Shown piece after piece: positions 21,346-32,254 of a DNA stretch of 64,000 nucleotides. Position 1 is the stretch's first letter; each line of letters starts with the position of its first letter. The notes below the pieces were generated by a model, which saw only the letters and a list, made by a program, of their open reading frames with translations, did no database searches and had not been told where the DNA came from. The stretch covers positions 6,634,001 through 6,698,000 of the forward strand of contig NC_048538.1 in the NCBI RefSeq assembly GCF_902806685.2. Direction: 5' to 3'. Source of the DNA: Maniola hyperantus (Eukaryota; Arthropoda; Insecta; Lepidoptera; Nymphalidae). A program made the translations under genes and the position numbers.

Positions 21346-22430
21346 TAGGTACATAGTATGCATATCGACAAATTTACAGCTACCAATTTAGTTGTGGTAT
21401 TTCAAATACGTGTTCTTATATTACGGTCACGTTACAAGATGGAAAACAGGTTATGTAGACGACTACGGCAATTAAAAACGAAAACAACATAGGTAAATTA
21501 TATTTATCGACTTTCCTTTAGATTTAGATTGATGAACTTAACATACAACGGGCACAGTTTATAAGGTCACTGTATATCATCCTTACTCTGTGCAACGGGT
21601 CAACCTAATTCGATAACATAATGTTAGGTATGATTTCATAATATATAGGGCTTATAAGGTAAGTTATATATTATGTAGGTGTATTGCACTTATAAGTTAT
21701 AATGACAGTGCAAGAAAATTAACTCTTTCTCTTTGCATCGTATATATCTCTAGTGCGACATGCACCATACAAAATGATAGAAATAATATTTTAACGCTCT
21801 GTGCTGCGCTGTGCAGTACAGTAAAACCTCCTATTCGACTCCTTTTCATTATTAATTTTATAACAATGATAGGAGTTTTCTTGAGAAAATAAGAAAACTT
21901 CATATTTATTGTCATTAATTATGAACAGCTTATGATATTGGTTAGTGATTTAGTTGGCAATTTTCAAGTAGAGACATTACCTACTACGCTTGATTTGAAG
22001 AGCTTAGTGTGTACTGTGTAGTAGACTTTAAGCAGACTATGCTTGACCCTCTTCGTTCTACCTACCGTGGCAGGATTAGAGAGTGCTTTATTTTCTGCAA
22101 ACGCTGCAGTTTAAGTGATCTTCAGGGATTAATCGAAAAAGTTGGATATTATGCTCCTGCATTTAAAATCTTATTGCTCGAAGCATTGAGTGAACAGGTC
22201 ACTAATCAACGAACTTTTTTTGTAATATTAATAGGTATCATTATGTAGTAGGTTAGGTAGGTACATTAAACTTCTCCATACCTAGATATACCGCTAGCTA
22301 GGCCTTAATGAGCTTAACTTCTATTAAAGTAGGGGACAAGAAGTTAATAAGTGGGTAATGCGGACATGGTTATACCTACCTATCATAAGTCTAGCTACCA
22401 TAAGTGTAAAGAAAACAATTTGGTACCAAT
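21346..22430. other. Intronic sequence, nothing recognised
   Basis: Two open frames of 72-79 codons (21697-21915 minus, 22009-22248 plus) lie here. Neither shows a domain, and neither has convincing splice context. Confidence 0.35.
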
Positions 22431-22537
22431 AGGCCGCGACAGATCGAGATGGTAACCGGGGTATGAGGTAGGAGGACGCCCCGCACACCAGCACCTCACC
22501 CGCACCGGGTTAGCGCGGGGGCTGTGCGGGTGTGTAT
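22431..22537. mobile_element. GC-rich palindrome family F1, copy 1 (half copy)
   Basis: 'ccgcgacagatcgagatgg' then 'ccggggtatgaggtaggaggacgccccgcacacc' is the left arm; the central 'ccgggttagcgcgggggctgtgcgggtgtg' is present, but the right arm is missing. It is truncated where the Helitron-like element at 22548 begins. Confidence 0.75.
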
Positions 22538-22547
22538 AATCCATACC

Positions 22548-22757
22548 TACTTATATTATAAAATTATCTAAAAGTGTGTTTGATTGTCTGTCTGTTACCG
22601 TTTGCAAACACTGAACCGACAGTGATGTCCGGCGTAACTATTTTGCAGGAGACGGACATGATATTATTAGGATAATTTTTATCACGTGAAATCGAAGAAT
22701 TCCCACGACAATTTTAAAATCTAAATCTAACCCAGTGAAATCGCAGGCATCAGCTAT
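22548..22757 (+). mobile_element. Helitron-like element, diverged
   Basis: 'acttatattataaaattatctaaaagtgtg' start block, TGTC tract, 'cccacgacaattttaaaatctaaatctaaccc' and 'gaaatcgcaggcatcagcta' end block. The final CTAG has decayed. Confidence 0.6.
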
Positions 22758-23245
22758 GGATAAAAAGAAGCCTTCGGCCTTCCTTCCCCGGGCTGTGAAA
22801 CGGTGACAGACAGACACACGTTCGCATTTATTTAATTGTATTTTAATTGTGTTGATCCTTATAATAATGTATAAGGATCGACACGATCGTTCAAATCAAT
22901 TGCTGCATTACAGATGCATATCTGGGAAACTATAGCTATTTTCTTATTAGGAACAGGAAACTTTCTAAAGCTAACGTACCTACTACGTGTACGTACCTAA
23001 GTATATTTTATTAGCGGATATGAAATTTTATTTCCCTTTAATCCAAGTCCAACGCTTAAACGATCTCTTCCAATCTCTTTGAAGATAATATTTTCCCTTA
23101 TAAGTATGTATAAGTATGAACGTATATAATAAAGTATGTATAAAACGAATCATTCATCAACACAACTGATGGTGCACCACCATACACCACAATCATTTAT
23201 GTTTTCAATTGTGTGGTTGTAGTCTGTTGGGGAGCAGATGGGGGT
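22758..23245. other. Intronic sequence, Helitron scraps only
   Basis: 'cttcggccttccttccccgggctgtgaaacggtgacagacagacacacgttcgcattta' (22772-22830) looks like a reversed Helitron-like 5' piece. The rest is featureless. Confidence 0.35.
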
Positions 23246-23431
23246 ACGGTACAGTACGCGGCAGAAAATATTGTACATCGACCTTTAAAAAGAGATAGCG
23301 TTTTCGTAGAGCGTTGTCTCTGTCGTTGAGACCGACAAAGCTTCACATAGGTATGAGTGACAGAGACAACGCTCTACAAAGCCGAAATCTCATTCTAAAG
23401 GTCGATGTGCAATATTTCTTGCCGGCTACCG
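23246..23431. mobile_element. Foldback MITE
   Basis: 'tacggtacagtacgcggcag', 'ttgtacatcgacctttaaaaagagat' and 'tagagcgttgtctctgtc' on the left recur inverted as 'gacagagacaacgctcta', 'atctcattctaaaggtcgatgtgcaa' and 'cttgccggctaccgta' on the right. Arms are about 80 bp and imperfect. Confidence 0.75.
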
Positions 23432-23875
23432 TAATCAGTAGAGAGGCACAGTATAAAGAGAGACACAGTAGGGAAATGCCTTTGATGTCGTGGTAAATGG
23501 TGACCACGACTAGGTACCCTTCGACATAGGGCGCTAACTACGTAGGCCAGTTCGGGTCGCTCCTTCATCCTGCTCTCACAGCACGATTGCTCTATCTGGA
23601 CGGCTTCGGCTAGAACTCTACACTCTGTATGTAATATCATATCCTTACTCTGTGGTAGAGGGGTGAGAGAACCCTATTGTTGTCTGTGTGTTATTGATCA
23701 CTTTTTCACATATTATCGCCGGTGTTCTACACGTACTCGTACTATGTGGAGTTTGTAGACGAGGGTTTGACTTTTACGACAGATACTTGGTATGGAAAAC
23801 CACTGTATATTCTCGTGGAAGGGGTGTTTTTCATTACATACTTTTCTTTTTCAATGTAAGTATTAGAAACAATAT

Positions 23876-24030
23876 ACGCAACAGGTCGAGATGGCGATCG
23901 GGGAGGGAACGTCCCGCAAACCCGCACAGCCCCCGCGCCGGGTTGCGCTAACCAGGTGCGGGCGAGCACGGGTGACGTCCCCCCGCCTCATACCCCGATT
24001 GCAATCTCAACCTGTCGCGGAGTTACTATA
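23876..24030. mobile_element. GC-rich palindrome family F1, copy 2
   Basis: Left 'caggtcgagatggcgatcgggg' and right 'ccccgattgcaatctcaacctg' arms with the GC-rich core 'cgcacagcccccgcgcc...cgctaaccaggtgcgggcgag'. It produces chance open frames in both directions that should not be read as genes. Confidence 0.85.
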
Positions 24031-24099
24031 TCTGAAACAAATAAGGGATACAGATAAAAAGATAAAAACATTAAGAATAATAGACATTGCTTTTTTTTT

Positions 24100-24390
24100 G
24101 TCTGCGTAAATTTAGGTTATTTAAAATTCCCGTAGCAGGGCTTTGATTTTTCGGGAAAAGTAGCCTATGCCCGTCTGGATGCAAGCAATCATTTAAGTAC
24201 CAAATAGATGAGTCCATAACTTTGTTCACGTGAGTGTAGGTGTTTTTAAAATCCCGTGGGAAATCTTTGATTTTTCGGGAAAGCAGCCTTTGTATTTCCC
24301 CGGGAATCGGGATGCAAGCTATATCTTTATACGATCAAAATCGGTTAAACGGATGAGCCGTGAAAAGCTAGCAGGCAGACATAACACACA
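24100..24390 (-). mobile_element. Two Helitron-like fragments
   Basis: 24105-24200 and 24205-24390 each carry 'aaaatcccgt.g..aatctttgatttttcgggaaa.cagcc' and 'gatgcaagc.atat' blocks; the second also has 'cggttaaacggatgagccgtgaaaagctagcaggcagac'. Termini are lost. Confidence 0.6.
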
Positions 24391-24404
24391 TTTGTATATA
24401 TACT

Positions 24405-24550
24405 TTATAATTTTGCTTTTTAAAATTTATAATTTTAACAATTTTTGTATGTATGTTTATGTTAGTTTGTACTCGTAGTTTAATTAGTGTAATTGGCTTT
24501 ATGGCCGTTCTAATTAAATAATAAATAAATAAATAAATAATAATAATAAT
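24405..24550 (+). mobile_element. Non-LTR 3' tail with (AAAT)n
   Basis: 'ttagtgtaattggctttatggccgttctaattaaataa' followed by AAATA tetranucleotides and 'taataataat' is a LINE-type 3' end. No coding region is attached. Confidence 0.5.
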
Positions 24551-25289
24551 ACTTATAATATCTAATACTTTTTCCTTACCTTAACAGTTCACAGGACAAT
24601 CAGACAAAAATCAAGCCTAATTCAATTAGGGAAATTGGTAACAAAATAATAATAAACTCTAATCTTCAATAATATTTATCACAATGATACGGATCGGATT
24701 TGCATAGGTAGGTACATACACATACCTACATAGATGAAAGAGTTTGCTTGCCACTTAAGATATTAAGAGAGACGGACATCTGTCGTTGCACCATCCTTGA
24801 TCTAATCAGCGCTTCCTCTTAATAAAATAAATGTATATCTTCGACACCCACTCACAGACCTACTTGACTACATGTCACATGGCCAATCCTTGAAGAGTAA
24901 TGGTGTCCTTTGTCCTAATTTTCTATTACAATAGCATTTGTCCACGTCTTCTAGCAGACTGGTTATGATTAAAATTAAAACATATTACAAATACTTATTC
25001 CTTATAATTTGAAAGTTTAGGAAATAAATAGAATTCTTATATAAATGATCTTAATAGCCATAATGCAACATTTGACTTACATTATTGTGTCGCCTAGGTA
25101 TTTCCCTAAAATTTGTAAATATTTCTTTCCCGAAAACTATTGTCGTCGAATGCAACTGACTAGGGATTTCCACTTTCCACGGTTTTATGCCGCTGTTTAC
25201 TGGGACTCTTCCATCATTGTGACTTGCCTGATGTCATCTGTCCACCTATGACCGAAATTAATAATGAATCCTGGCTGTAATTTGTCAAG
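24551..25289. other. Intronic sequence, nothing recognised
   Basis: No repeat or exon identified; one 68-codon frame (25045-25251) lacks recognisable content. Confidence 0.35.
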
Positions 25290-25475
25290 AGCCTCAATAG
25301 CTCAACCGGTAAAGGAGTGGACTGAAAACCGAAAGGTCGACGGTTCAAACCCCGCCCGTTGCACTATTGTCGTCGTACCTACTCCTAGCACAAGCCTGAC
25401 GCTTAGTTGGAGAGGAAAGGGAAATATTAGTCATTTAACATGGCTAATATTCTTTAAAAAAAAAACGTTGCTAGC
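25290..25475 (+). mobile_element. tRNA-derived SINE, family S2
   Basis: The head 'gcctcaatagctcaaccggtaaaggagtggactgaaaaccg' has an A box (tagctcaaccgg) and 'ggttcaaaccccgcccgttgca' has a B box. A non-tRNA body follows ('ctactcctagcacaagcctgacgcttagttggagaggaaaggg', 'taacatggctaatattctttaaaaaa') ending in an A-run. The body and A-tail show that this is a SINE and not a tRNA gene. It may be related to nymphalid SINEs, but I cannot name it with certainty. Confidence 0.8.
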
Positions 25476-25520
25476 TTGTTAAGTAACTTAACGACAGATT
25501 AGGTATAGATTTATTATTAA

Positions 25521-25744
25521 CTAGCTTATGCTCGCGACTTGGTCCACGTGGATTACACAAATTTCTAACCCCTATTTCACCCCGTTAGGGGTTGAATTTT
25601 CAAAAATCCTTTATTAACGGATGCCTACGTCATAATAGCTATCTGCATGCCAAATTTCAGCCCGATCCGTCCAGTAGATTGAACTGTGCGTTGATAAATC
25701 TGTCAGTCAGTCAGTCAGTCACCTTTTTCTTTTATATATTTAGA
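25521..25744 (-). mobile_element. Helitron-like element, type 'gactgactgat', full length
   Basis: CTAG at 25521-25524, then 'cttatgctcgcgacttggtccacgtgg', 'aacccctatttcaccccgttaggggttgaattttcaaaaatcc', 'tcataatagctatctgcatgccaaatttcagcccgatccgtcc', 'gtgcgttgataaatctgtcagtcagtcag'. It is the reverse orientation of 29842-30054. Confidence 0.8.
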
Positions 25745-25759
25745 TTTCGGTCGTATAGT

Positions 25760-25835
25760 GGGAGGTCTAACTATCGTATTCCGGTGCGCGGCCTCCATTC
25801 CAGCACCTTGGAAGTTGGAGCCACCATTAAAACGG
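25760..25835 (-). mobile_element. RTE-type LINE ORF fragment
   Basis: On the minus strand 'aaggtgctggaatggaggccgcgcaccgg' reads KVLEWRPRTG, a signature near the C-terminus of RTE-type endonuclease/reverse transcriptases of Lepidoptera. It is only about 25 codons and contains a stop, so it is a dead fragment next to the Helitron-like element. Confidence 0.65.
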
Positions 25836-26608
25836 TAAAATTTTAAAAATTCTGCCTAAATATACTCACTTGAACATGGTAATGGAATGACAAAAAAACG
25901 AGATTGGTTACGTAATTAACGCTTAAATATGCAGTTGATACACTACTTAATTAAACCTAATCTACATGTAAATGTACAACGTGAAATGTTAGATAGGAGC
26001 GTGTTACCGAGCTCTTTCACATAATTTCAGTCTAAAGTTTTGAGAATTAAGTAGGTACCTATGTACTTTTAAAAATAATTTAAGGAAATATTTTTTGTTT
26101 AGTTCATCATTATCATCATTGCGTGCCAGCTTCGAAACGAAGATGATGATCATCATCCGAAAAGCTAGTCGCCTCTTTACTTCTTTATAAGCCCAGTTCA
26201 CCCCCTTATAATTTCGTCCAACCATTAGCTTAGCGTCTTTTGGTTATAGCCCTTTTGTGTAGTTAAACGATTTCTAAGGTTAACCAGGTTCTATATATTA
26301 ACAATTTGTAACACACCTGATGGTAAGTGTGTTATGATGGAGCACGTTTACCTAGAAATTACTTAGATACGAGGAATATTAACAGCGGACACAACACGAA
26401 ATAAATATTGGCCACGTTATGCTAACTGCAAAGAATTTCTAAGTACTACTTCGTAGTAACTGTTTTACAAAATGTCAATCACAAACAGCCATGTCGGTCG
26501 GAAGATTCAGGCAGACGGAAAATCGTATTGACATGGGTAACCAATAGGTATATTAGGTAGTCATTTATATTCGAAAAATGGAATACATTTGTGATAATAA
26601 CTTAAGAT
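25836..26608. other. Intronic sequence; short SINE scrap
   Basis: 'cacctgatggtaagtgtgttatgatggagcacg' (26315-26348) resembles part of a lepidopteran SINE body. A triplet-rich inverted patch lies at 26105-26160. No exon is recognised. Confidence 0.35.
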
Positions 26609-26665
26609 TTGGATTTAGATTTATTTACTCGCTTTGGACACAGCATGCCTTCTTTTAGAAGTTAT
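26609..26665 (-). mobile_element. LINE 3'-end scrap
   Basis: 'gatttggatttagatttatttactcgctttgga' resembles the LINE tail at 6609-6650. Very short. Confidence 0.35.
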
Positions 26666-26746
26666 ATTTGTATCCTTACTAAGGTGTAAAGCGTAGACTG
26701 GTAGGTAATTTTAGAGACACATTAAGTGTAGATAGATATATTGGAT

Positions 26747-26947
26747 CAGCTGATGACCGCAACAACTTTCTCGTGGATTTAGGTTTAAAAATCCCATGGG
26801 AACTCTTTATTTTGCGGGATAAAAAGTAGCCTATGTCACTCTACAGGTCTTTGACTATAATCACGTCGATCCGTTGCTTCGTTGTGACGTAATTGAAGGA
26901 CAAACCAACTAACCAATAAAGCAACAAACAAACATACTTTCGCATTT
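26747..26947 (-). mobile_element. Helitron-like element
   Basis: 'atcagctgatgaccgcaacaactttctcgtggatttagg', 'cccatgggaactctttattttgcgggataaaaagtagcctatgtcactctacagg', 'acgtcgatccgttgcttcgttgtgacgtaattgaagg' and 'actttcgcattt'. It is of the 9197-9417 type with a decayed hairpin end. Confidence 0.7.
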
Positions 26948-27235
26948 CAATTAATGTAGGTAGTGACAGATAGGTACACCTCAAGGATGGTAATATGCAG
27001 ATGACTATTCATAAATTTTCCCATATACCCGACATCCTACCGTAATGGCTCCGAGGTTTTTCTTTACAAATGCGATGACACGTAAAAACAGATAAGGGTT
27101 ATGGGCCAATAAAACCGCTATACCTTCTTCAAGAATAGCGCGCTTTTTTGGCGAGATCATCCATCCTTCAATTACGTACTATCATCAGACGTGAGATTAC
27201 AGGTAAGCATGATCGTGTAACCGGTGAAATATAAA

Positions 27236-28028
27236 AAAAAACCGGCCAAGTGTAGGGTTCCGTAGTCACAATTAACCTCGAAAAACAGATATAACTCCTT
27301 AACCTGTGAACCATGCCACCATGCAACCATACTTAGCCATGATAGTTTTGTGTGTGAATTTTTTCACGTTCCTATATACTACCTTTTGGCTGATAAGGGG
27401 GGGGGGGGGGGGGCACACACTTGACTCTAATAAAAATTAGCACTTTAAAACATCATATTTTACAAACGGATCTAGAAATCGAAAAATGATGGTCCCACAC
27501 ATACTATGGGGTAGACGAGAAAAAAACATTCATCCCCACTTTACATGTAGGGGGGAGCTACCCTTAAAAAAATATTTATCACAATTTTATTTCACCACTT
27601 TGTCGGCGTGATTAATATTTATACCCATGCCAAATTAAAGATTTCTAGCACTAGATAGTCTCCGAGATTAACCGAGGACGGACGGATCGACAGACGGACA
27701 GACATGGCGAAACTATAAGGGTTCCTTGTTTTTTACTACGGAACCCTAAAAATCGGACAAGTTCGAGTTGAACTCGCGTGGAGAAGGTTCCGTACGATGA
27801 AAATGTAAGTTTGTATTGTACCACTTAAATAGACATTCGGTAAGAAAAGGTTTTTGAAAATTCAACCCTTAAGGGGGTAAAATAGGGGTTGGAAATTTTT
27901 GTAGTCCACGCGGACTAAGTCGCGAGCATAAGCTAGTCTATAAGATTTGCAGCAAACTGTCTGTGACAGACGGCCAGACAGACATAAGGGTTCCAGTTTT
28001 CCGTTCGGACGTACGGAACCCTAAAAAT
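27236..28028. mobile_element. Two adjacent 'gggttccgt' repeat copies with an inserted Helitron-like end
   Basis: The first copy runs from 'aaccggccaagtgtagggttccgtag' (27240) to 'actacggaaccctaaaaat' (27753). The second begins 'cggacaagttcgagttgaactcgcg' (27755) and ends 'gtacggaaccctaaaaata' (28028). The second holds a Helitron-like 3' fragment (27840-27936, ending in CTAG). The first holds a G-run at 27397-27413. Confidence 0.7.
27397..27413 (+). repeat. Homopolymer of 17 G
   Basis: Seventeen consecutive G bases, the only long G-run in an AT-rich window. Such runs can form quadruplex DNA and are error-prone in sequencing, so the exact length is uncertain. Confidence 0.9.
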
Positions 28029-28535
28029 AACAAAGAGAGCGCCACTTGAGTAATAATCACTTGATTAACAAACGCAAGGGACTGTATTATACTAATAGAA
28101 GTAATAGATATCACATTACATTGACAAATGCTTCGAGTTTCTATGCAATTGTCGAGGTCGTCGAACCGCGAGGATGTAGTTATTTGTACGTTATTACTAA
28201 CTTTCCACCTAACCCGGGGGTTTTACGAACGGTGGATTTCACTTCCAAGATAATATGCATATTTTGGAAACACAAAACGGACGTGGAACGTGTTCGAAGT
28301 TCGAACCGTTATAAATAATATTGAGTAGGAATATACTTACTTAATTGTATATAATATATCTAATTATTATTATTATCCTTAAAATATTAGGTAGGTATGT
28401 AAAATGCATAATATAAAAAAAACATTTTTTTTAAACTCTGTACTTATAGTGGCTTTGGAGATCGGGTTTTTTGAAATAATTAATATTCTATACTAGGTCA
28501 CAATAGTACTAATGTAACTAGGTATATTATTTCAC
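28029..28535. other. Unassigned stretch with a 90-codon open frame
   Basis: The plus-strand frame 28046-28318 has no stop for 90 codons but opens with no good start context, contains no recognised domain and is not flanked by clear splice sites. I do not call it a gene. Confidence 0.35.
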
Positions 28536-28738
28536 ATATAGGTAAGTGAAACTTGAAAGTGTGGATGTTTGGATGTTTGTTACTCAATCACGCAAAAACG
28601 GCTGTACTGATCTGGAATGGAGATGGCTAATACCCTGGATTAACACATAGGCTACTTTTTACCCCGGAGAATCAAAGAGTTCCCGCGGGATTTTAAAAAA
28701 TGTAAATCCACGCGGACGAAGTCGCGGGCATCAGCTAG
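28536..28738 (+). mobile_element. Helitron-like element, full 3' end
   Basis: 'gtgtggatgtttggatgtttgttactcaatcacgcaaaaacggct', 'cataggctactttttaccccggagaatcaaagagttcccgcgggatttt' and the perfect palindrome 'ccacgcggacgaagtcgcggg' followed by CATCAGCTAG. Confidence 0.8.
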
Positions 28739-29358
28739 TAATTAATAAATTTTAGAGGTTTCCAACCAAATAAAAGAAAACCTACGATTTTTTTGAATAA
28801 AGTTAATTAAAACTATACAAATCATTATTTGTTCATTATAATTTGTAGGTATAGATATTTAACTTGATTTTTTAAAGAATATATTCTTTAAATATAAGTA
28901 TTCAGTAAATTACTTAGGTATCCTTGCGGTTTCCAATTGAAATAAATGTTGGGTTAAAACGGAAAAGTTACTTACGCTAGTAAGTAGTTAATTTGGTTAC
29001 AAAATGTTATGTAGATTAGCTACAATTTACAACATAACTTATTAATTACCTATTTAGTTATGTCAGTAGCAAGTAATGAAATATGTACCTAATTATTTTG
29101 TTGCAAAGTAGTTACTTCTTTATAAAATTGAATATCTTTTATTTATATTACATTTCTTTATTAGAAACAATTTCTGGCCATCGATGTTGTTGTGTAACTA
29201 AATACTTATCAAATACCTACCCATTTAAGTAGTAATTTAAAGTAGCAAGGTGATATCACAAAGGAAGCAAGTTCAACAAATGACTAACAAGAAGAGATAT
29301 ACAACAAGGTCAGCACTGATAATTAGAAATTAAACAGAGCGGGTGATAATGATGGATA
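28739..29358. other. Intronic sequence, nothing recognised
   Basis: Very AT-rich; no repeat or exon seen. Confidence 0.4.
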
Positions 29359-29548
29359 TTTTGGGGTTAATCTATATACATATATGTAAAAGGAAACGCT
29401 GACTGACTGACTGACAGATCTATCAACGCACAGCTCACAGTACTGGACGGATCAGCCTGAAATTTGGCATGCAGATAGTTATCATGACGTAAGCAAGATT
29501 TTTGAAAATTCAACCCCTAAGGCGGTAAAATAGGGGTTTCAAATTCAT
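29359..29548 (+). mobile_element. Helitron-like element, type 'gactgactgat', 3'-truncated
   Basis: 'ctgactgactgactgacagatctatcaacgcacagctc', 'cggatcagcctgaaatttggcatgcagatagttatcatgacgt', 'aaattcaacccctaaggcggtaaaataggggttt'. The hairpin and CTAG are missing. Confidence 0.7.
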
Positions 29549-29841
29549 AATATGAATGATCATTTGTTGTACGTTTTTTGTTAATCATTAGTGAACCGAT
29601 TTGAACATTATTGTATAGGTACGTCAACGTATTCGATATGGTATCGTGTATCGAAATAATGATGGTGCGGTTTCGAGAAGAAATTTCATTGGCACAACCG
29701 AACACTTTCATTGGCACCTTTCTCTCGGTCGTGAGGTTCACTTGCGATTACCTACTACTTGCCATAATAATACGAAATAGATGTTAAATGTACACTATTT
29801 GGATAATGTAGATTTAAGCAGGTTTCTATTGTTATTAAGTA

Positions 29842-30054
29842 GTATGTATATAAGACTGACTGACTGATTGACTGATCTACCAACGCACAGCTCAAACTAC
29901 CGGACGGATCGGTCTAAAATTTGGCATGCAGATAGTTACTATGACGTTAGACATCCGCTAAGAAAGGATTTTTTAAAATTCAACCCCTAAGTGGCTAAAA
30001 TAGGTGTTTGAAATTTGTCTACTCCACGCGGACGAAATCGCGAGCATATGCTAG
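29842..30054 (+). mobile_element. Helitron-like element, type 'gactgactgat', full length
   Basis: 'gactgactgactgattgactgatctaccaacgcacagctcaaactaccggacgg', 'gacgttagacatccgctaagaaagg', 'caacccctaagtggctaaaatagg', and the end 'ccacgcggacgaaatcgcgagcatatgCTAG' at 30054. Confidence 0.8.
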
Positions 30055-30345
30055 TTTTTATAATAAGTACATTTCTAAACTCATCATTTGGGCGAAAAGA
30101 AATAATATAAAAGTAGGTTTAGCGTGGTTTAGCGTGGTTTAGCATAGTATATTACATTAGGTATAGTACTAGTTATAGTTAGTATTTTTTCTATTGTACC
30201 TAGATCACCTATACCTACCTATCAGTTTTTAACTCCCGACGCCATTTGTCGTCCTCGTCTCATCTCCTAAACAATGCATGCTGCTGGACAAACACGTCTT
30301 ACTCCACGGTCTTGGATGGTAATGGTATTAATCCATAAGTAGGGT
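30055..30345. other. Short tandem repeat and unassigned sequence
   Basis: At 30117-30147 'tttagcgtgg' is repeated in tandem three times with decay. No other feature is seen. Confidence 0.5.
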
Positions 30346-30518
30346 ACTAATAATTATTGATGCGAAAGTGTGTCTGTCTATCTGCTAGCTTTTCACAGCC
30401 CATCAATATTTATTACAGGCCCTTGCATCCCGGGAATGGACATAGGCTATTTTTTGTCTTTGGTTTTTAAAAATCTATATCCACGCGGACGAAGTCGTGG
30501 CCCGCGGGCATCGTCTAG
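30346..30518 (+). mobile_element. Helitron-like element, internally deleted
   Basis: Start block 'attattgatgcgaaagtgtgtctgtc', 'gctagcttttcacagcccatc', 'gcatcccgggaatggacataggc', end 'ccacgcggacgaagtcgtggcccgcgggcatcgtCTAG'. Confidence 0.7.
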
Positions 30519-30601
30519 TCAACATATAAAACGTCAAAAATACATAATGTCAGTGTTGGTCATATGTGTGGTTTGCCTTGCACGGTCTATTACCTACCTA
30601 T

Positions 30602-30765
30602 GTATAGTCCGCGACAGATCGAGACGGCAATCGGGGTGGGAACGCTATGCACACCCGCATAGCACCCGCGCTAACCCAATGCGGGCGAGCACGGGCACTG
30701 TGCGAGTGTGCGGGGCATCCCCCGCCACATACCCCGATTGCCATCTCGACCTGTCGCGAACTATA
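30602..30765. mobile_element. GC-rich palindrome family F1, copy 3
   Basis: 'tatagtccgcgacagatcgagacggcaatcggggt' at the left and 'accccgattgccatctcgacctgtcgcgaactata' at the right frame a GC-rich core. Both ends keep TATAGT / ACTATA. An apparent 155-codon ORF (30370-30837) is a read-through of this element and the Helitron-like element. Confidence 0.9.
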
Positions 30766-31002
30766 TCTCTCTACCTATTAATATTACTAGATACCTACAA
30801 CTGCATTGCCTGTGACAGTGTCAATTATACAGTGTAGGTACCTATTTGTACCGGTTTCTATTGCTGATAACAGGAAACTCGTTCGTTTGTGCACCGGGAC
30901 ATTTCAAAGCTTTGTGACTTGCACCAGACAGATTAGCATATTTTTTAATTTATTTTTATTCGATGACAGTTTTGCCCTTGACGGCGATCTCACGTAGTGG
31001 TA

Positions 31003-31640
31003 ACTGGTAAGTGCCAATGTAGTGCCAAAAGTAACTGGAAGATGGAAGCGGGCTAGCGGGGATTTTTATTAAACCTATCCAGTATTCAGTGTCTTCAGAG
31101 TCTACGGGTACCTACTGGAAGATGGAAGCGTGCTAACGGGATTTTTTATTAAACCTATCCCCTATTCAGTGTGTCTACGCGGTATCGTAGGTAAAGCACG
31201 GCACAGGTCTTTTTTTTTTAATAGATATAGCGAGCAAACGAGCAGGCGGGTCACCTGATGTTAAGTGATTACCGCCGCCCATGAACATTTGCAGCACCAG
31301 AGGATAGAAGATAATTGTAGTCCGTGATAGGTCGAGATGGCAATCGGGGTATGAGGCAGAGGGACGCCTCGCACACCCGCAAGTCAGCCCTCAGCAGCAA
31401 GTTAGCGCGAGGGCTGTGCGAGTGTGCGGGGCGTTAGTTCCTCGATTGCCATCTCGACCTGTCACGGACTACAATTATCTTCCCGTAGCCATAGAAAACT
31501 TAATAACAATTGCCTTGTTATTAAGATTTCTATGTATCTACCGGTTCAGTAACAGCTATCGCTTAGTGGCAGCTATGATAGGGTGGCAACTTTCTAGGCA
31601 CGGCCGAAGTTCATGGGGAACACCGCCAGGCGAGTTGGTC
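31003..31640 (-). mobile_element. SINE-like family S3, duplicated and interrupted
   Basis: 'gtggtaactggtaagtgccaatgtagtg', 'aagatggaagcgggctagc' and 'attaaacctatcc' match the S3 copy at 33340-33440. The block 'actggaagatggaagcg.gctaacggg..tttttattaaacctatcc' occurs twice (31035-31080 and 31113-31160), a 78-bp duplication. 'cgagcaaacgagcaggcgggtcacctgatgttaagtgattaccgccgcccatgaacatttgcagcaccagagga' (31228-31304) is a further repeat, cut by the F1 palindrome 31309-31480. 31570-31640 ('gggtggcaactttctaggcacggccgaagttc') is the far part. Confidence 0.65.
31309..31480. mobile_element. GC-rich palindrome family F1, copy 4
   Basis: Outer ends 'agataattgtagtccgtgataggtcgagatgg' and 'ccatctcgacctgtcacggactacaattatct' are nearly perfect reverse complements. 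It sits inside other repeats, so it inserted after them. Confidence 0.9.
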
Positions 31641-32254
31641 TAACAATTACCTACGATGTAATAGAATTACATATTGTGTATAAAACAGGTGGCGTAAATT
31701 ATTCCCCAATGGTCGTGTCTCCATTTAATAATGGTAGGAATTGGTAGGAGTTTTCTTGGGATAATAACGCTTTGGGTTTTCTGATTTTTTCGCATACGAC
31801 TACGACTAATATATTATTATCTAAGTACTAATAATATGATTTCGACATTAATTTGAGATGTTACTGATAATAGATGGATCTTGCTCTTCGAGGCACCGAG
31901 TTGAAGTAAAGGCCAAATTCGGACCTCTGGTCGGCCACCCATCTAGTTACCGACTTGGACAACGATGCATCGTTTGATATGCGATGTCGCAACTATGCTA
32001 CATAAGTTCACAACTCCCTCATTTTACGTTAGATGTTCTTTGTTTCGTTAAGATTCAAGAATATATAACTAACAATCAAAGTAGTTGCAAACGATTTATA
32101 TTGGACTATTAGGTACCTAGTCTATTTGTGCTCTACCTACAGCAATTGAGTAGAGTCCTCTTTGGAGACCTCGACATTCCATAATATTAACGTTTGGCTG
32201 CCTAATATAAAGCTAGTTTATACTAATAAAGATACAGTTTCATTTTTTTCACTT
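31641..32254. other. Intronic sequence, nothing recognised
   Basis: No exon or repeat seen. Confidence 0.4.

Noticed and set aside
25293..25367. tRNA gene
   Set aside because: A and B boxes are present, but the sequence continues into a SINE body and A-tail, and the anticodon stem does not pair well.
30370..30837. 155-codon ORF
   Set aside because: It runs through a Helitron-like element and a GC-rich foldback; no domain is present.
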